Below are positions 11,995-26,800 of a stretch of DNA of 64,000 nucleotides, piece after piece. Within the stretch, counting starts at the first letter, position 1. Every line of letters starts with the position of its first letter. The notes under the pieces are model-generated. The model was given only the letters and a program-made list of their open reading frames with translations. It did no database searches and was not told the DNA's origin. The translations under genes and the position numbers were made by a program. Source of the DNA: Diprion similis (lineage: Eukaryota; Arthropoda; Insecta; Hymenoptera; Diprionidae); contig NC_060106.1 of NCBI RefSeq assembly GCF_021155765.1, positions 15,154,031-15,218,030 on the forward strand, written 5' to 3'.

Positions 11995-14900
11995 CTATGA
12001 GAAAATACAGTAATATAACTAAGGATAATAAATAAAATTAAAAAGTAACTTTGAAAGTAAAGTAACAATCAGAGTCCATTGATGATAAAAAGTCCTATAC
12101 TAAAAGATATCAATTATTAATAGGAGATTCAGAAGCGTAGAGTACAAAAGAACTCACTGTGGTAGAGCGTGAAGGCTCTCTGCACCCCCACGGCTACCCT
12201 CGCTGCTGCTATGTTGACTATCGCTGTCAGTTGGTAGCTGATCCGTGTTTTCAATGCAATCTAAAATTCCTCGATGCGACATGTCAGGTTCGCTAGCACG
12301 TCTCTCGCCATCAGCAGCATTACTAGGCAAAGAAGACGATGTGAAATCCATTGCCTCGTGTTCTAGAATAGTCGCCAACTCGGATACACTGTCTTTGTTT
12401 TTATTCTGAAATTCAGAAAAAGCAGAACATTCCAATATCCATATTCTCAAGTCAGTACAATATCAGTTTCATTCCAATGTAAAGTTGTGGGAGACTTACC
12501 GGTCCAGCTCTGATCAGTAATCTTTTGAGGGTTCTGTACCGATCATACAGCGGTCGCACGACATCTCTATCTTCCTTTGAAACAGGTCTTCCGAAGGTCC
12601 CTTCGATGTGCAGCAGTGCCTTTTGTACCGCAGTTTTCTCATCCGTAAGCTGTTCGTAAGACAAGTCCTCCATGTTGTCCGATCTGTCGTACTTCAGCCG
12701 TTTGTCGCTCAACTTTTTCTCAACTTCTATCACCATTTCTTGCATCAGTGCTGTCCTTGACTTTTCGCTATTGTTGTTGTTCATTTGATTACCAAAATTT
12801 CCCAGTTTGTTATTTGCATTTGCTAATAGAGCGCCAATTGGATCCTCTTTCAGTAATTTGTGCTCCTTCCGAAGCTTGTTTAATTCGGAACACATTCGTT
12901 TGATGTCACGGTTGCTCATTTTGTCGGAATGACTGGGACGATATCCAAAGTTTTCCTCAAACTCATCCTCGTACTTCTTGATTTTCTTCTTCAGACCATT
13001 TATGTGTTTGGTCAATGTCTTTAGACCTCGGTCAGGCGTATCTGGAGCACTAGGCTGGACATCATTCTCAGAATAAAATCTGCGCGGTACAAGCAATGAG
13101 TTTCGGGGAGATAACATAGCTTCCACACGTGCATTTGCTTCATCATCCTAAAGGATTTTCAAAGAATTAGAATACTAAACTCTATGACAGTCAAATTAAG
13201 CGACAAGCTATGATAAAATGAAAACTTTGTGCATAAGTGTTGAATCATCATTTCAATGAGTTGTATTTTCTATATTGAACAAAAACATTCATTACAACGA
13301 TTCTCCAGAAAAGTTATTCCATCATAACACTTGTCATTTGAATAAGAATTACAAACTGAAACTTACAGCAGTTTGTCTATGTGTGAATCCCCAATTTGTT
13401 AGACTGGGATTACTGCACTCGTCGAGTTCAACCGTGGGAGGTCTGGCTGGCGATGGCGAACGGCTCGGTCCACTGCTGAGCATCTCCAAAAAACTTTGTC
13501 CACTGGTTTTGTTGTGATTATTGGTGTGATTTGACACCGAGTAAATGTTTTCCGTCTCTTCTTCATTTTCCTTGAAAAATAACATGCCGTTGTACCGTCA
13601 TGTTAATTTGCTGCAGGTGTTTGAATAGCCGATCAATTAATAATACAGACATATATCATGCACGGGGCTGTACTTATTAATTAATTACAATAAAACTGTC
13701 AAAAAAGTTGTAATCAACAAAGAAAAACATGCACACCGATATTCAATATTATTTATCTTCAAGTTAGAGGGCTCCTGAAATTTAACGTTCCGTGTGTACC
13801 ATGGGTAAAAATTAGAGGCTTCGAATAGTAATAAAAATCATTACATAGAGTATATTTATTTACGATGTATCCTTAATATTATTGCGGCCGTGATTCGGCG
13901 ACGACCGCCAAATTATTCGCAAGTCTTATGAGAGGGGCGTAATTGCAAATCATTTCCTAGGCACACAGTTCCGATGTATATATACTCAAAGGATTTAGAA
14001 TGCAAAATATGTTTGAAAAGTGCCGATTGTATCTAAGCCCGATATAGCTGGAGGTCAAGTTAGCGATTGCGCAAGTGTGTATAAATAAATAAATAAATAA
14101 ATTTGCACAAGAAAATACGGAAAATACACGGATCACATAGAAACTGGCAAATTTTCGTACGAGGAGTTTTTACCCGAGCTCGAAAAAATCGAGGATACAA
14201 CGGGGAACGGACTATATACCTTGCTCGAGCCTTGGTCGCCGTCTTTCTCCGCGTGAATCCTTCGCCTTCGAGCTTGTCGTCTCCCCCTCGGTGTCACGCT
14301 TCGGCTGAAACGCTCGCTGCTCCTGAGGCGTTCAGCATCACATTCGAATCTCTCGGCCGCAAGAACCACGTCGCAAGGCGAAGGAACCGGAGACGGTTTG
14401 TTGGATACCGGCGAAATGTTGGTCCGCTCGTGGAGCGGGAGACCCGTGCATCGCTGGAAAAAAGAAAACGATTATTATGTAACTCGATGCGTGAATGAAC
14501 TCCAAGATAAAATATTTCAAGCACAGGGAGTAGAGGCTAATTCACCGATTTTTCTTATTTTAGACTAATCATACGTATACGTGAAAAAAATACGTAGAGC
14601 TTTTTAGTTCTAGAAAAATTCTAAAACTTAGGACAAGCATGATAGACACAAAAATATCGTCACAGTGAACAGCGTGAAAATCGTACGTTACTTATTGAGT
14701 TTTGATCTTTGGATTGAAAATTGATTTAATCAGTGGCTGGTACAGGCGAAAAGAAGTTCAAAAATATAAGTTTAATACTTAAGAAACTGAATATTTATAT
14801 TATGCATTTCGCTTGTAACAATCCATGTAGTTATGTTAAATGACGAAATCGTTACAGGCCTTGTCCGTGAACTCTCCTCTGACTACTTCCTGATTTTCTA

Positions 14901-17822
14901 GCATTCGTAATTATCCGAGCTCTGAGCTATCGGAAACCGTCGATAATCTATACCATGTATTAATGGATATATCTCGGTTTTAAAGGAAAGAAAAATTTCC
15001 AGAACTCTTAAAGTGGGAAAGAGAGTTGATGGATTTACGAGCTTACCACTCCATGGCCCATATCCTGGCCTGCCTTTGACGGCAAGTGTTTGGCGCTGTT
15101 GAAATCCTCGTGACTGCTTACACGACGAATGGAATCCGCACTCTTGCGTACTGGTTCTGGGACTCGTTCTTCGCTGTTACTTCTGTAAAAATTCCAGCGA
15201 TATCACAGATGCACCAACATCGGTGTAACAAAAGAACTGGTTCAATTTCAAGGCGTGCTGATTCAAGCCAACAACGTCGCGATGCCGCAGCTTGCAGATT
15301 ATAATCGTATCTACGTTATGCAGCCCAGGTATCGCGTGTCTCTTATATTATTATACGTTCGTTAATTGGCAAGGGGCAGTTTGCCGACGAGTGACGTGGG
15401 CATAGAATGTTCGAATAATGTCTCCTTATACCGTCCATAGCGTATCATTCAAATTGCGTTATTATATATTTATTATCGATCGTGAATTTAAAGCGATCGA
15501 CGGAGACGCAATATGCCATTAATTAATGAGGCTGAAGTTAGTAAACGTTAACGTGACGATAGTTTTGCAAGTTTATAGTGACTTCGAAGTAGTTAAGTTT
15601 TCAGAACATGGATAAATTTAGCCTTATTATGATTTACTGAATTTCAGATATTCCTGAAAGTGTGAAATAACGATTTTTCAAAACGTTAATTATCACAATA
15701 ACGTTTCTAGCTTCAGCCTCATATTAATTAAAATTCCCTTGCAGCAATATCTTGCAGTATCATAAATCGCAAGCTCCAAAGACTCGCGGGCTCTCATTAG
15801 CAGTAATTAATCGGTTACCTAACTAATTTTCGCTCCTGACAGCAGGATTCGCGTCGATCCTTACGCTTCCGCGGCTTCAGCGCGCTGAGGAACGTCGAAC
15901 TCTCCGATTCTCTCAAATTATCTTTCGAACCTTTGTCGCAGGCTCTGCAATCGTTTGTAATAACACCGTTAAACGTTGTGTCCCTGATACTGTAACAGAA
16001 ATAATTAGACACATCGTTAGACAGGTGAAAGATAAATTTTATATCTCTGGATTTAGATCAACACAATAATTAATTATATATCTACAATTATGTTGAAAAT
16101 ATGATGCAGATTTTTGGAAAAATTATTAAACATTTATAACACAACGGTTTTGTGAGCCACAGTTTTCACTTTAACGAAGGCTGAACTTGGTAGCATTAAC
16201 GTAACGAAATCATCAAAGAAAAATCCATTATTATGTAATTCCAGATTTGACGTTGAAGAAGTCGACTTTTCAAAATTACGTGAATATGTTTTGTTTATTA
16301 AGGTTTACTATATTCCAGATAATCCTAAATGTGCGAAGTAACGATGTATCCTAAACATGCATCGTCACAGTAACGTTACTGACTTCAACTGATGTATACA
16401 TATATATATAATTCTACATACATTGTATTTTACATATTGCATTGTATATTGTAAATAATCACAGCTCGCAGCTCACGAGTGATGGTCATAAAGTATTTTC
16501 AATAATCATGAAAAAGTTTTGAAAACTTTTAAAATTGAAATAATGTTACCTGCACTATATTTACAGTTTAATACAATGATAATAATAAAAACGATGATGA
16601 CGTCTAACACAGGTAAACGATGATAATTAACGAAACATAGCGGTAAAAAATTACATTTCGTAATATAGTGAATCACTGTCCCACATTCGACATGTAATTG
16701 AATTATGACGATCACATATATTACACACATAATATATGATAGATTATAAAACGACTTTATATTTGTATATTCAATTTTCTAACTTTGTGCGGAGACGTGT
16801 CTATAATATAATAATTTACGTTTTGTTGCATAACTTTTCAATCATAATCTCGCGTTAGTTTCACATTTGTGCAAGTTTTATTCTTCTCTTTCCTTCTCTC
16901 TTCATTCTTTCAAGATAACTTTACAAAAATTCCAACGACGACGCGACAAAGCGGCGACATCCTGCAGCTATTCCTGAGTATACGCGTCAAGATAAGACCG
17001 TACTGCACTCATTCTTAATTAGTCGAATTCCTATATTTTCCTAATTTCGCGTGACGAAAATTCATCCGCAAAATAACGAAACTAAGGATTTAGATATAAT
17101 GTATGTGTATAAAATAATTAAAATGGTGTACAGTGTATAGTATATATAGTATAATACATACTTGATTAAGGTTCAGTATCGTATGCTTGATTAATTAAGC
17201 GGTGAGATATTCATGTGATAACAAATACGAGTTTCCTTCTCCAGTACTGTAGTACCGGTGTAAAAACGAATCTGTTAGCTATTGTAAAAAACATTTATAT
17301 ATTTCGCACTGTAGCTATATTAAAACCGATCGATAAGAGTTACCAAATAAAACCGTCGCGTTGTAACAAAGTTAATTCTTTTATATATTTAAATTTCCCA
17401 CGTTTAAAACCGATCATCAATCAATAATAATCAATAATTAAACTTTTATAAATAATTCAAATTAAACGCGCTCTACTGCGTTCACCTCTTTTCACTTCTC
17501 TATATATGCAGTATTTACACCTATGCAGAGCTACTGTACATTAGGAAACTTTCAACGTTTACACACACACACACACAGTTTTTTACATATACTTAAATAT
17601 GCATATATACGGTACATATGCACATACATGTATAACACACATATACACTTTTAAGTAAGACTCTCCGGTTGCACCGACGTCACACGGCGTCGATCCGATA
17701 CTTTCGAACGAACGAACGGTTCGAGAGCCGGGGAGGAACTGTGCCGGCAAACCAGTCGACCTAAAGTCTATATTCGTATCATGGAGTTGCCGAGCAAGGA
17801 AGGAACGCGATGCGCTGCACGC

Positions 17823-17857
<35 letters not shown>

Positions 17858-20800
17858 GGGGGGGGGGGGGCGTGACACGCACGTCACGCGAGGCACACTG
17901 TGCGCTCCGACACGCGTGCAGCCGGCTGCCGAAGCTACATACAAAGCTTGCAGGTTTGCACTGTGCTGCACGATGCGGTATTTATAAGTACTTATAATGA
18001 GTATGCGTGTAAATTTAGGTGGTCCTTATTTAGGGTGTTGACGAATTTTTGTCGCGACACCCCGAAATCGACTTGAAATAATGAAAAAATGATAGTTTGA
18101 TTTTTTTTTAGATTTTTACGTTAACTCTTAAGGTAGTTCGCATTGTGAGCGAATTTTTTTTTTTTTTTTTTTGGTATATATTTTGTTGTAATATTAATTG
18201 TAATTAAATTAGTTATGGTATAATTATGTGAATTTTTTTTTTTTTGCAGAGAATAGTTCTAATGTCCACTAATACCTAGCGGTTAGAGATTTTTTTGAAG
18301 ATTATTATTTTTACGATTTAATATATACTGAGAAAAAATGTTTTTCTTATGTTAATTTTTATAAGAAATTTCAATGAAAATACGGACTATCTTAGAGTTG
18401 AGGTTAAAATGTGAAACGCCTTAAAAATTAAGCGATTGTTTTTGAATTATTTGAAGTTGGTTTTGCGGGTGGGACAGAAAAAATTCTTCAACGCCCTAAA
18501 TGAAAACCACATTAATGATATGCATGCTACATAAGTTACACGTAATGCGGTGTAATATTATGTGAAAATTGTATACGTTTTGAAAGCTCCGCGGCGCACG
18601 TAATATTCCCATAATATCGTTCTTGAAAGGAAACCACAGATAACGATATTATCGCGGGATGTGCGACTCGGATTCAGATCCGTTTCTCGTTGCCAGGCCT
18701 GAGTTCACGGCGCAACCTCGGAAAATGTTTTTCCGACCGCCCGTGAACAGGGTTTATTCGAATTCCTGGAATATCGTTCTTTACAGCCCGGCGATCGATC
18801 TTACAACGTGAAACGGCTGTGGGATCGGGTGTTGCAGCATGATGTAAAAGGGACACTTTCTACCTGACTCTGAAACGACGGAGTACCTACAGGTACGACT
18901 GAACATGAGCTGTACAGGATGTCCAGTATTCGTGGAAATATGGAATCAGGGAATTCTCAGGGAACTTGATATGCTCTGGAAAAAAGCTAGGAATCTCAGG
19001 GAATTTCATTTCGTAAAAATTTAGCTATTTAGTGAGAAAAAAAAAATTTCTTTCAACTTTCAGGCAATGGTCATGCACAAGGCTTGATTTCTTAAAAATT
19101 GTACGTGCTGGCGAATTCTTACAAATTCGTCTCACAATGAGCTGTGCTCTATCCAAATGTAAAATATTCTTGTTCGTGTGACTATTGTATTTTTCAAATA
19201 TTCTTTACACGAAAAGAAAATAGATAAATAATGATTATTGTCTAAAAAGCCTGGAATTCTCAGGAAATCACGTTTTCACAAATAACTGGCTGACACCCTG
19301 GCTGTAGCAACGGTTTTCTGCCACAGGCGCATGGATTGTTCCGCTGTAAGAAAAAGTCAGGGTATAATTTTCTTGATTGTACGTACTACATGGTACAAAT
19401 CAGGCTGAGGGAAGATTTTCTTCACAAGAAAATCATCGGGCATAATAATAATCGTAGTCCCAAAGTTGAGATTGGTAAACAAGAGGTGTGTTATAAGTTT
19501 TCGGTGAAACTGCACAGTCCAGTAAACTGCGGACGTCTACAATTAACCGTTACAAAGAGATATAAATAATTCTAGACAATCGACAAGAATTCCTTTTTCG
19601 GTGTGTAATTCGCCAAATAACGATTGGTTACGTGTGAGATGCGTAGTTCGATGACGTACGATTTGCACACGAGGCTGTTTTTATTTTTTGTTATTCTTTC
19701 GAGAGTTTAGAAAAGAGACTAAAATAATCGTTTTTAATTTTGGTTAGTTGTTTCTTTTTTTAGTCACCGCGGTGGGTGTGTGATGACGTATTCGTAACGT
19801 GTGTGGTAACCATGTGACGGAAATCGGACAAAGTGCGGAGAGTATCTACTGCTGACGAGCTTGCAAGCTATTGAACAAATGCTACAATCATTTTTTTTCC
19901 TAGTTGATGAAGGTGGTTTCGATGAGTCATTCTATGAAATTCTTTGAACAAATTCACGGAGCGATATATCTTTAATTGTATTGTTAATCATTAAAGCAAA
20001 GCTTTTTTTTTTTTTGTTTTCTTTATTTATTTATTTTTCCTCACTGATTAAAGTATTAAACATTAGTCAAAGTGTCTTTTAAATTCAAAGAATGTCTCTA
20101 TTTGTAACAGTGAATTCAATAGCATATTTTTGTCAAGCTATGTAGAACGGAAAATCTGAAGAAAAAAAATGAAGTTCTTCTATGTCCAGATGGTTAAAAA
20201 GACTCGAAACATTTTAGGAAATTACCGTGACATTTCAGCTGATATTTTTACAGTGGCTCTAATGCTCCTGCAATATCGCTTGCTGTTTCTACTGCTTATA
20301 GTCACACGTTAAATATATGAGATAACAATACGAGTGACGAATTTTTCTACATTACGTACATTTCCATATGACACATGATACTAGGTATATACATATATAA
20401 ATAAATACGCACTACATACATATATACCCAGCCACATGTATACATACACGTACAACGAACTTCGGCGAGGCACAGATTATACACAGAGGTTTTGTTATTT
20501 TTGTGTGCAATGAAGATGTAGGTAAGTTTGCCTTTAAAAAATATCGTAAAACGTGTCACTGCGCAGTAAAATACCTACTGCTGCACAGGATATATAAGTT
20601 ATAATGCGACTATAAGCCGTCTCTTCGGCGACGTATGTAATCACAATGCGAAGTCGTACAACTGATCGTTCTTCGGTCGATACAGGTATGCTAAAACCTA
20701 CCTCTAAAGCTCAGGTATTATTCAGCAGAAAGCTTAGGTGACACAACCCGAACCGTCGCCTCAACCACGTAATTCTTTCCCAGTTATTTATGTTTTGTTT

Positions 20801-23800
20801 TTGTTAATTGAGTTTGTTTTTTTTACATTATAAAAGCTCTACTTTTCTTTATTACATCAGATTAGCAATTTTCGTTGCACTGTCTAATAACGTGTTTCTT
20901 TGCATATGGAATATGTATGTATAGTTGGCCTAATAATTCTCAAAATTATATTTAAGGTAATAATGAAATTTTACTACCCGCTTTTTAAAAAGTTAGCAAA
21001 AACGATCGTATATGTATATATATTTATTTTTATGATATTTACTTTTGCCTGTTACTTACTACTTTACTTTGTTCTGTTAAAAAAATGCAATTTAATTGTA
21101 AGATAACTATGAGGTGCCGTGTCAAAAAAGGTCAGAAAAAAGGCAGAAATCAATCAAGGGCTGAATGGGCTTTTGGACCTCGTGTGCAAACTCGTATTGC
21201 AAACTCCGCACTCGGTCTAAAGAAATCCACTTTACGCCCTTGGTACATAATATGCCATTTCCAAACTCGATTACGCGTAAATTTAGTAACTGCCGAAAAT
21301 AAATCAGTTTTCCGCTTACCTAATCTTCCTATCGATGCATAATATTACTGATTATTATTACCTTATTAATTGCCATCCATTGTATTTCGGAGTATCCTAA
21401 TTAGTCTTTGCGCAAGCCTCGTATTTACGATTGATGAATAAGGACGGGAATAACCGGGCCAGAAGTGACCGTAATATATACTGCGCTATCGATTATATAC
21501 TGATTGGAGAAGGGATATTAAAAATATAGTGAAGGAAAAATGTGGTTTATAAGCGATGGCTGTAGTCATCGCGATATCTATTAAAATGTCACTTCAACGA
21601 GTCAAAGGATATTCATTTTCCATCGACTTCCGGCGTGTGTGTCGCGTGTGTCTGTTACAAAGGGGGACTCCATTCTGGTGTACCAAACTTCCGCCAGCGC
21701 GATTACAAGTTACTCATTTTTCCATAGATCATTCGGTGCAGCCGATAATTAATTCTCGCTCTCATCTAATTGAAATAATATTTAATCAGACTTATGTACC
21801 CTCGATGTAACATGATAGGATCAAGCTAGCGAATTGAAATCGATCTGTGTCCAATCCACCCCGATTCGATGCACCGCTTTCGATATCGCGACTGCAAAGT
21901 TTGTAAAGAAAAAATTTCAAACATTTGTACGAAAGACTTTAGAAAACTGTAAAAATAATCAATAATTCAAAGCAGCGAGAAACGTCAGACGATATAGCGT
22001 TAAAAACACAAAAAATCGTAATCATAAAAAACAAACTTAGGGTGAGTCATTTGTCGGTTATGAAACACCTGTGGGGTAAATTACATCTCTTTTGACGTTT
22101 TGGGATGACGTTTTATGTACATTCGATGTACCAACACATACTTTTTGGCACTGACTGTATACCCATGCTCATACATATGTTACGTTCTATATTTTGTATA
22201 TACTTACACAGGTGTGCAATAAAAAACGTGTGCGCGTTACCCAACTGACTTGGCGTGGAAAAACGACGGTTGTATGTACATACATGATGGATACGCTACT
22301 GATATAGTTTCCGTGACTTTGGCACGCGGGTGTAAAATATACATATATCTGTAACTGTGTGCTCCTCGAGCTCTAAAGAGAGAGAGAGAGAGAGACGGTG
22401 CTAGTGGAAGTTGTGCCGGTCAGCGTTGAAATTACCTGGACAAGTACCTACAAACAGCGTATATTTATCTTCTGCTTAGTGAATTTTATCTTTATATATA
22501 CGCGTGTCTTTATCTTTCTATTTTCGGATGTTTATTTTTCTCGCGTGAAAGAAGGCAGCTGTTGGGTCTTCTCGTGCAATAAACAATACGGAGCACATAC
22601 CCGTCACGTCCAGATAATCTTTCGATATGCGGACACTAGTTCGATATTTTAAAATATTTTTTATTCCATTTCGTAGAATTTTAAAGCTTTTCTTATTTAG
22701 GTTTTTATAAAATATTTCTTTTGCATTGTTTAGAATTTTTCTATAAATTTTATACAATTTACCGTAAGATCTATTATATATAAATAAATCCGAAAATTTG
22801 TGCTTCTTTTTCAAATGATTGAAGTAAGAGAGCCGCGTGATCGATCAGTGGATCGATTGTGGAGCGGTTCAATTTTCTCTGATGCATTCGGAAATCGGAA
22901 GTTACGAATTCTTGTCGCATGTTGAAATATCGATATAAACACCCGTCGGGTCAATGTTCTTTAGCGAATCTGCGCACAACAGCTTACTCTAGTAGCGACG
23001 CGATCGATTATTTAAACAAATAATCGCTGTTATCAACATCTCGGTGTAGAGGTAGACGTATAAGTATATGCACTTCGTACTTTGCTGACGCACGGTTATA
23101 AAAAGAACAGCTTAGGTGGGGAAATTGTGCACCGAGTGCAATCCGCACCCCCGTGCAGTTACTGACACCTCCTGACGATGTTATTAGAGCAGAAAGTATA
23201 AACGCGTGATATTTTAAACAGCGTAATCGTCACCATCATTATCATCATACAGCGCTATATTTCGAAACGTGTTATGTATTATCACTTCGGTTGTATTTAT
23301 GCACTACATGCAATTTTCACATTACAATGCACTTGTAATTTTATATCCGTAAAATTAACGCAGGAATGTTTATTGCAAAAATGATTCACGGCCTCGATTA
23401 CCTCATGTTCCAGTGACCAAAGTAGACCAGCTGTACAAACTTCCAATATCAAGAACGAACATTTTCAGCAAGATATTTTTCATAAGAATTGCATCAATCG
23501 ACCGACTTCGAATCCCTGACAATCTCTTTATTCCAGGAAATCCTTCGCGATGATTCCCCCATAGAATATAATACCGGTACGACGGATGAGAAAAGGAGAG
23601 AAACGTATATCGAGTGAATGAAAATTGAAATCCATGACCGACCTGCAGTCGCAAGGTTTCCGCGCGTCTATAGAAATGCAAAATTTATCCCAGTTGGCAT
23701 CAGGCCCGACAAAACATTAGGTATAAAGTGTATAACAATTATTGCCTTATTAACATTTCGCCGGGTTACAGCCTTGGCTTGTATTTTTAGCTCGTTCTCA

Positions 23801-26800
23801 CGCACGTGGATCGCCCGGTGAAATTGGCTTTTCTGCAATACATACCTATACATGAGTACACGTATTATACGACAGGTAAAGTCGACGCGGCCTTCGATTT
23901 TACATCTCTCTGAGAGAATCAAAACTTGAAAATAGTACCAGCCCTCAAACATTATCGCTTATAGATGTCGTGCACCCAGCGGGTATCCTGCGCGAGCTTG
24001 TAAATTGTCGAAGAAAAATTGTTAGAATTTAAAGACTCGGATAAAAATATGCCTCAAGGTTGAACGGGCACAGATATTGAACTCTTCTCATAGCTGGGTA
24101 CTATTATACATACCTACATACAGGGTGAGAAAAAAAGAAAATATCAAACGTGTGAAAATAAAGTGAAGAAATATTTCGAACAACTCATCTTTCGTTACTT
24201 TATTTTCGCATATTTGCAAACCTTTTCTAAGTTTGACCATCACTCAATCAAAGGTCACCATTGAATACCTTGTTAAAAATCACCTAAGATTTAAACTTGG
24301 TAATTTTTTTCTTTTTCTTTCACCGAACCACGCCAGTTTTCTAGGGGTATCCATACTTTCTCTTCACCCTGTATACGTAATAGCAAGATACACATTGTTA
24401 ATCCGTTATAAACTTCGTTGATCCTCCTACTTCTGCCAGAGAAATTATTACAACTTTATCCCTACGATAGTCTGACTAGGTATAAAATTTTCTCATTCGT
24501 TGAAAATATAATATAATTGTAATAAACTTGTTGTTATGATTTTTACGTGCCTTAAAAATGTGCGGGTATAAAATTTTTGAAATATAAGCTTGCGATTCTA
24601 GTATGTGATAGTATCGCCGCTGCTGGTTCTGAAAATGAGGTGCATAAGGTGTGCAATTGTATTCGAGGTGGACACATTCAATTGGCGTTAGCTACAGATG
24701 TGTTGATACATTCCCTAGTCTGGCTACTAGGTATATCACAGCACATGTGTCCGCACTGTATTAGCTGTGTATAATGCGCTCAGATTCACTGACTTCAAGA
24801 CTTCGTTACGCAATCCATGCAAATTTGTGACACTAACAGGCTCAGTGTGCCGAAAAAATTTCATCGCGATCTACGAATCAATTTATGTTTATATTGAACA
24901 TTTATCGGTATAAATTTGTGTAAAAACTTGAGGATATATGAAGCCACAAGTTAATCCGACGAGGAACTTGTAACAGTTTTTGACCCAAGAAAACCATTTC
25001 AAAGTTGAAGAATTTTGTCGAGAATTCGATTGTTGCGGAAATGTGATAACTCAATGTCCCATGTGTTCAAGTTTTGCAATTAATTCGTTACCATATATGT
25101 ACCATCGATTCTCCACTTCGTCAAAGTGGCCTTCACCACGACTGGAGTTTGGTATAAGAGACTCTAAAAACTCGATGCTAAGTATATTTCCTGCAGGAAA
25201 TTTACCGGCTTTCAGGATGAACCTGTTCCGACAGCCAAATGGAAAAAAGATGTTGCTGAACAGGTTGAGCTGATTTTGAGAATTCCACAAGCATGACGCG
25301 CTCGAGGATTCGGAACCTGAACTGAAGTCAATCGACAAACTAATTTAAGTGTCGGTGACAAGCCGTTGCAAAAAAGCAAATCTAATACTCTTCGTCAAGG
25401 CGTGACGGTTGTTGCTAAAAGAATCGAGCTTGCAGACCACATGGAAGACATTATAGACGAGAGTACTGGCGCCATAATATTTAGACGAGCATCCGCTCAC
25501 GCGTGGTTACACACATGTACACGATTTCCATACAAATTGCGTATTTCAAATTAGCGAAATACCAGCGCCTCAGGGAAGGCGATTTTTTAGTCGCGAAAAC
25601 GGACAAGAACGTCCAGAGACTCTTGGCACTCAAATATTGGTTGCAGGCTGTTATACACCCAAGATAAAGAGCCTGTACACTCGGAAAAAAATTTTTGCTT
25701 TTAAAAAACAAGTCAATTTGTGGACGTATTTTGTAAAAAAATTTCTCGTACGAAGACAGTATTTTGTTATAAGTAAGAGAATTAACGAAATAATGATTAT
25801 TTCAGTTGCAAAAAAAAACAAAAACCAATCCAACAAAATATACTTCTAAATTCGAAATTTCGATTTCAATTTAGTCAATTTAATGAAACAACACATTTGT
25901 CCTAGTGTTGTCAAAATATTGAAGACCCTTTACCAGATTACAATCAAACGATAATTTTTCCAGTAACAATAATCAAACAATAATTACAGTAGAATCTATG
26001 CCAAAACTTTTCTTAGACATAACTCAAACGTTATGTTTTCTGTGCGCTGTAAAATCAAGCAAACTTTTTGTCTATATAAAAATAATATTTGATTGTACGT
26101 ATATTGATCGTGAAATTTTGTTGCCAGAAGGAGAAATTTTGGTACGATTACCAGCAAATTTTTTCCCGAGTGTACAGGTATCCAATTTTGGACGAGTGCC
26201 AGGATTACGACGTAATACGCTGTTCCCACGCCCGTTCTGCCAGCCAACTCGAAAGCTAGACACACTGCGTAGTTACGAAAAGTTGAAAATAATTCGTGCA
26301 AAAATATCCTCAGACAGTAACGTAATAGTCCAGCTGTCAGTCTGTTGGATTCTAGTGTCATGACCATCTTGATCCAGCATTTGCCGCAAGTGTTTCAAGA
26401 TGTGGCTGAAATCCGACATTCGTTGTTTTTTGCTCGGTCTTGAGTTAAACGGTTGATGAAGAACGGACCTTCGATTCTGGAGGTCATTATTGTTCCCTGA
26501 ATGCGTGAATGAGGCAGGACTTTCGTGAGTCATGCTCAGCACCATGTTGAAAATAAAACGAGATAAAAGAGAAGAAATCACAATTCCGCACTAACGACAC
26601 GCTCATTGATCCTTGCGACCTTTCGCCTCGTTGACGGTCACGATTTTCACGATAATATTCATCCGGGTTTCAGCACCGTCGTCAAAGGGTTCTTTCATGA
26701 TCGATTTAAGCTTGCACCCCTACTTCGCCTTGTCTCGAACAATGATTTCGTGGTGCGAGGCACGACTTCAGCCTTTCTGCAAGCTTTTCAGTCTTCGCAA

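Noticed and set aside
14294..14524. Alternative minus-strand frames across FAM13 exon 6
   Set aside because: Open because of high GC; only one frame joins the flanking exons in phase.
17583..17987. His/Thr-repeat and Val/Cys-repeat open frames
   Set aside because: They are translations of AC/GT microsatellites and the adjoining G run.
25998..26581. Overlapping open frames of 100-123 codons on both strands
   Set aside because: Most overlap the CACTCGG MITE. The minus-strand frame at 26273-26581 looks somewhat protein-like but has no good donor to fit it into FAM13.
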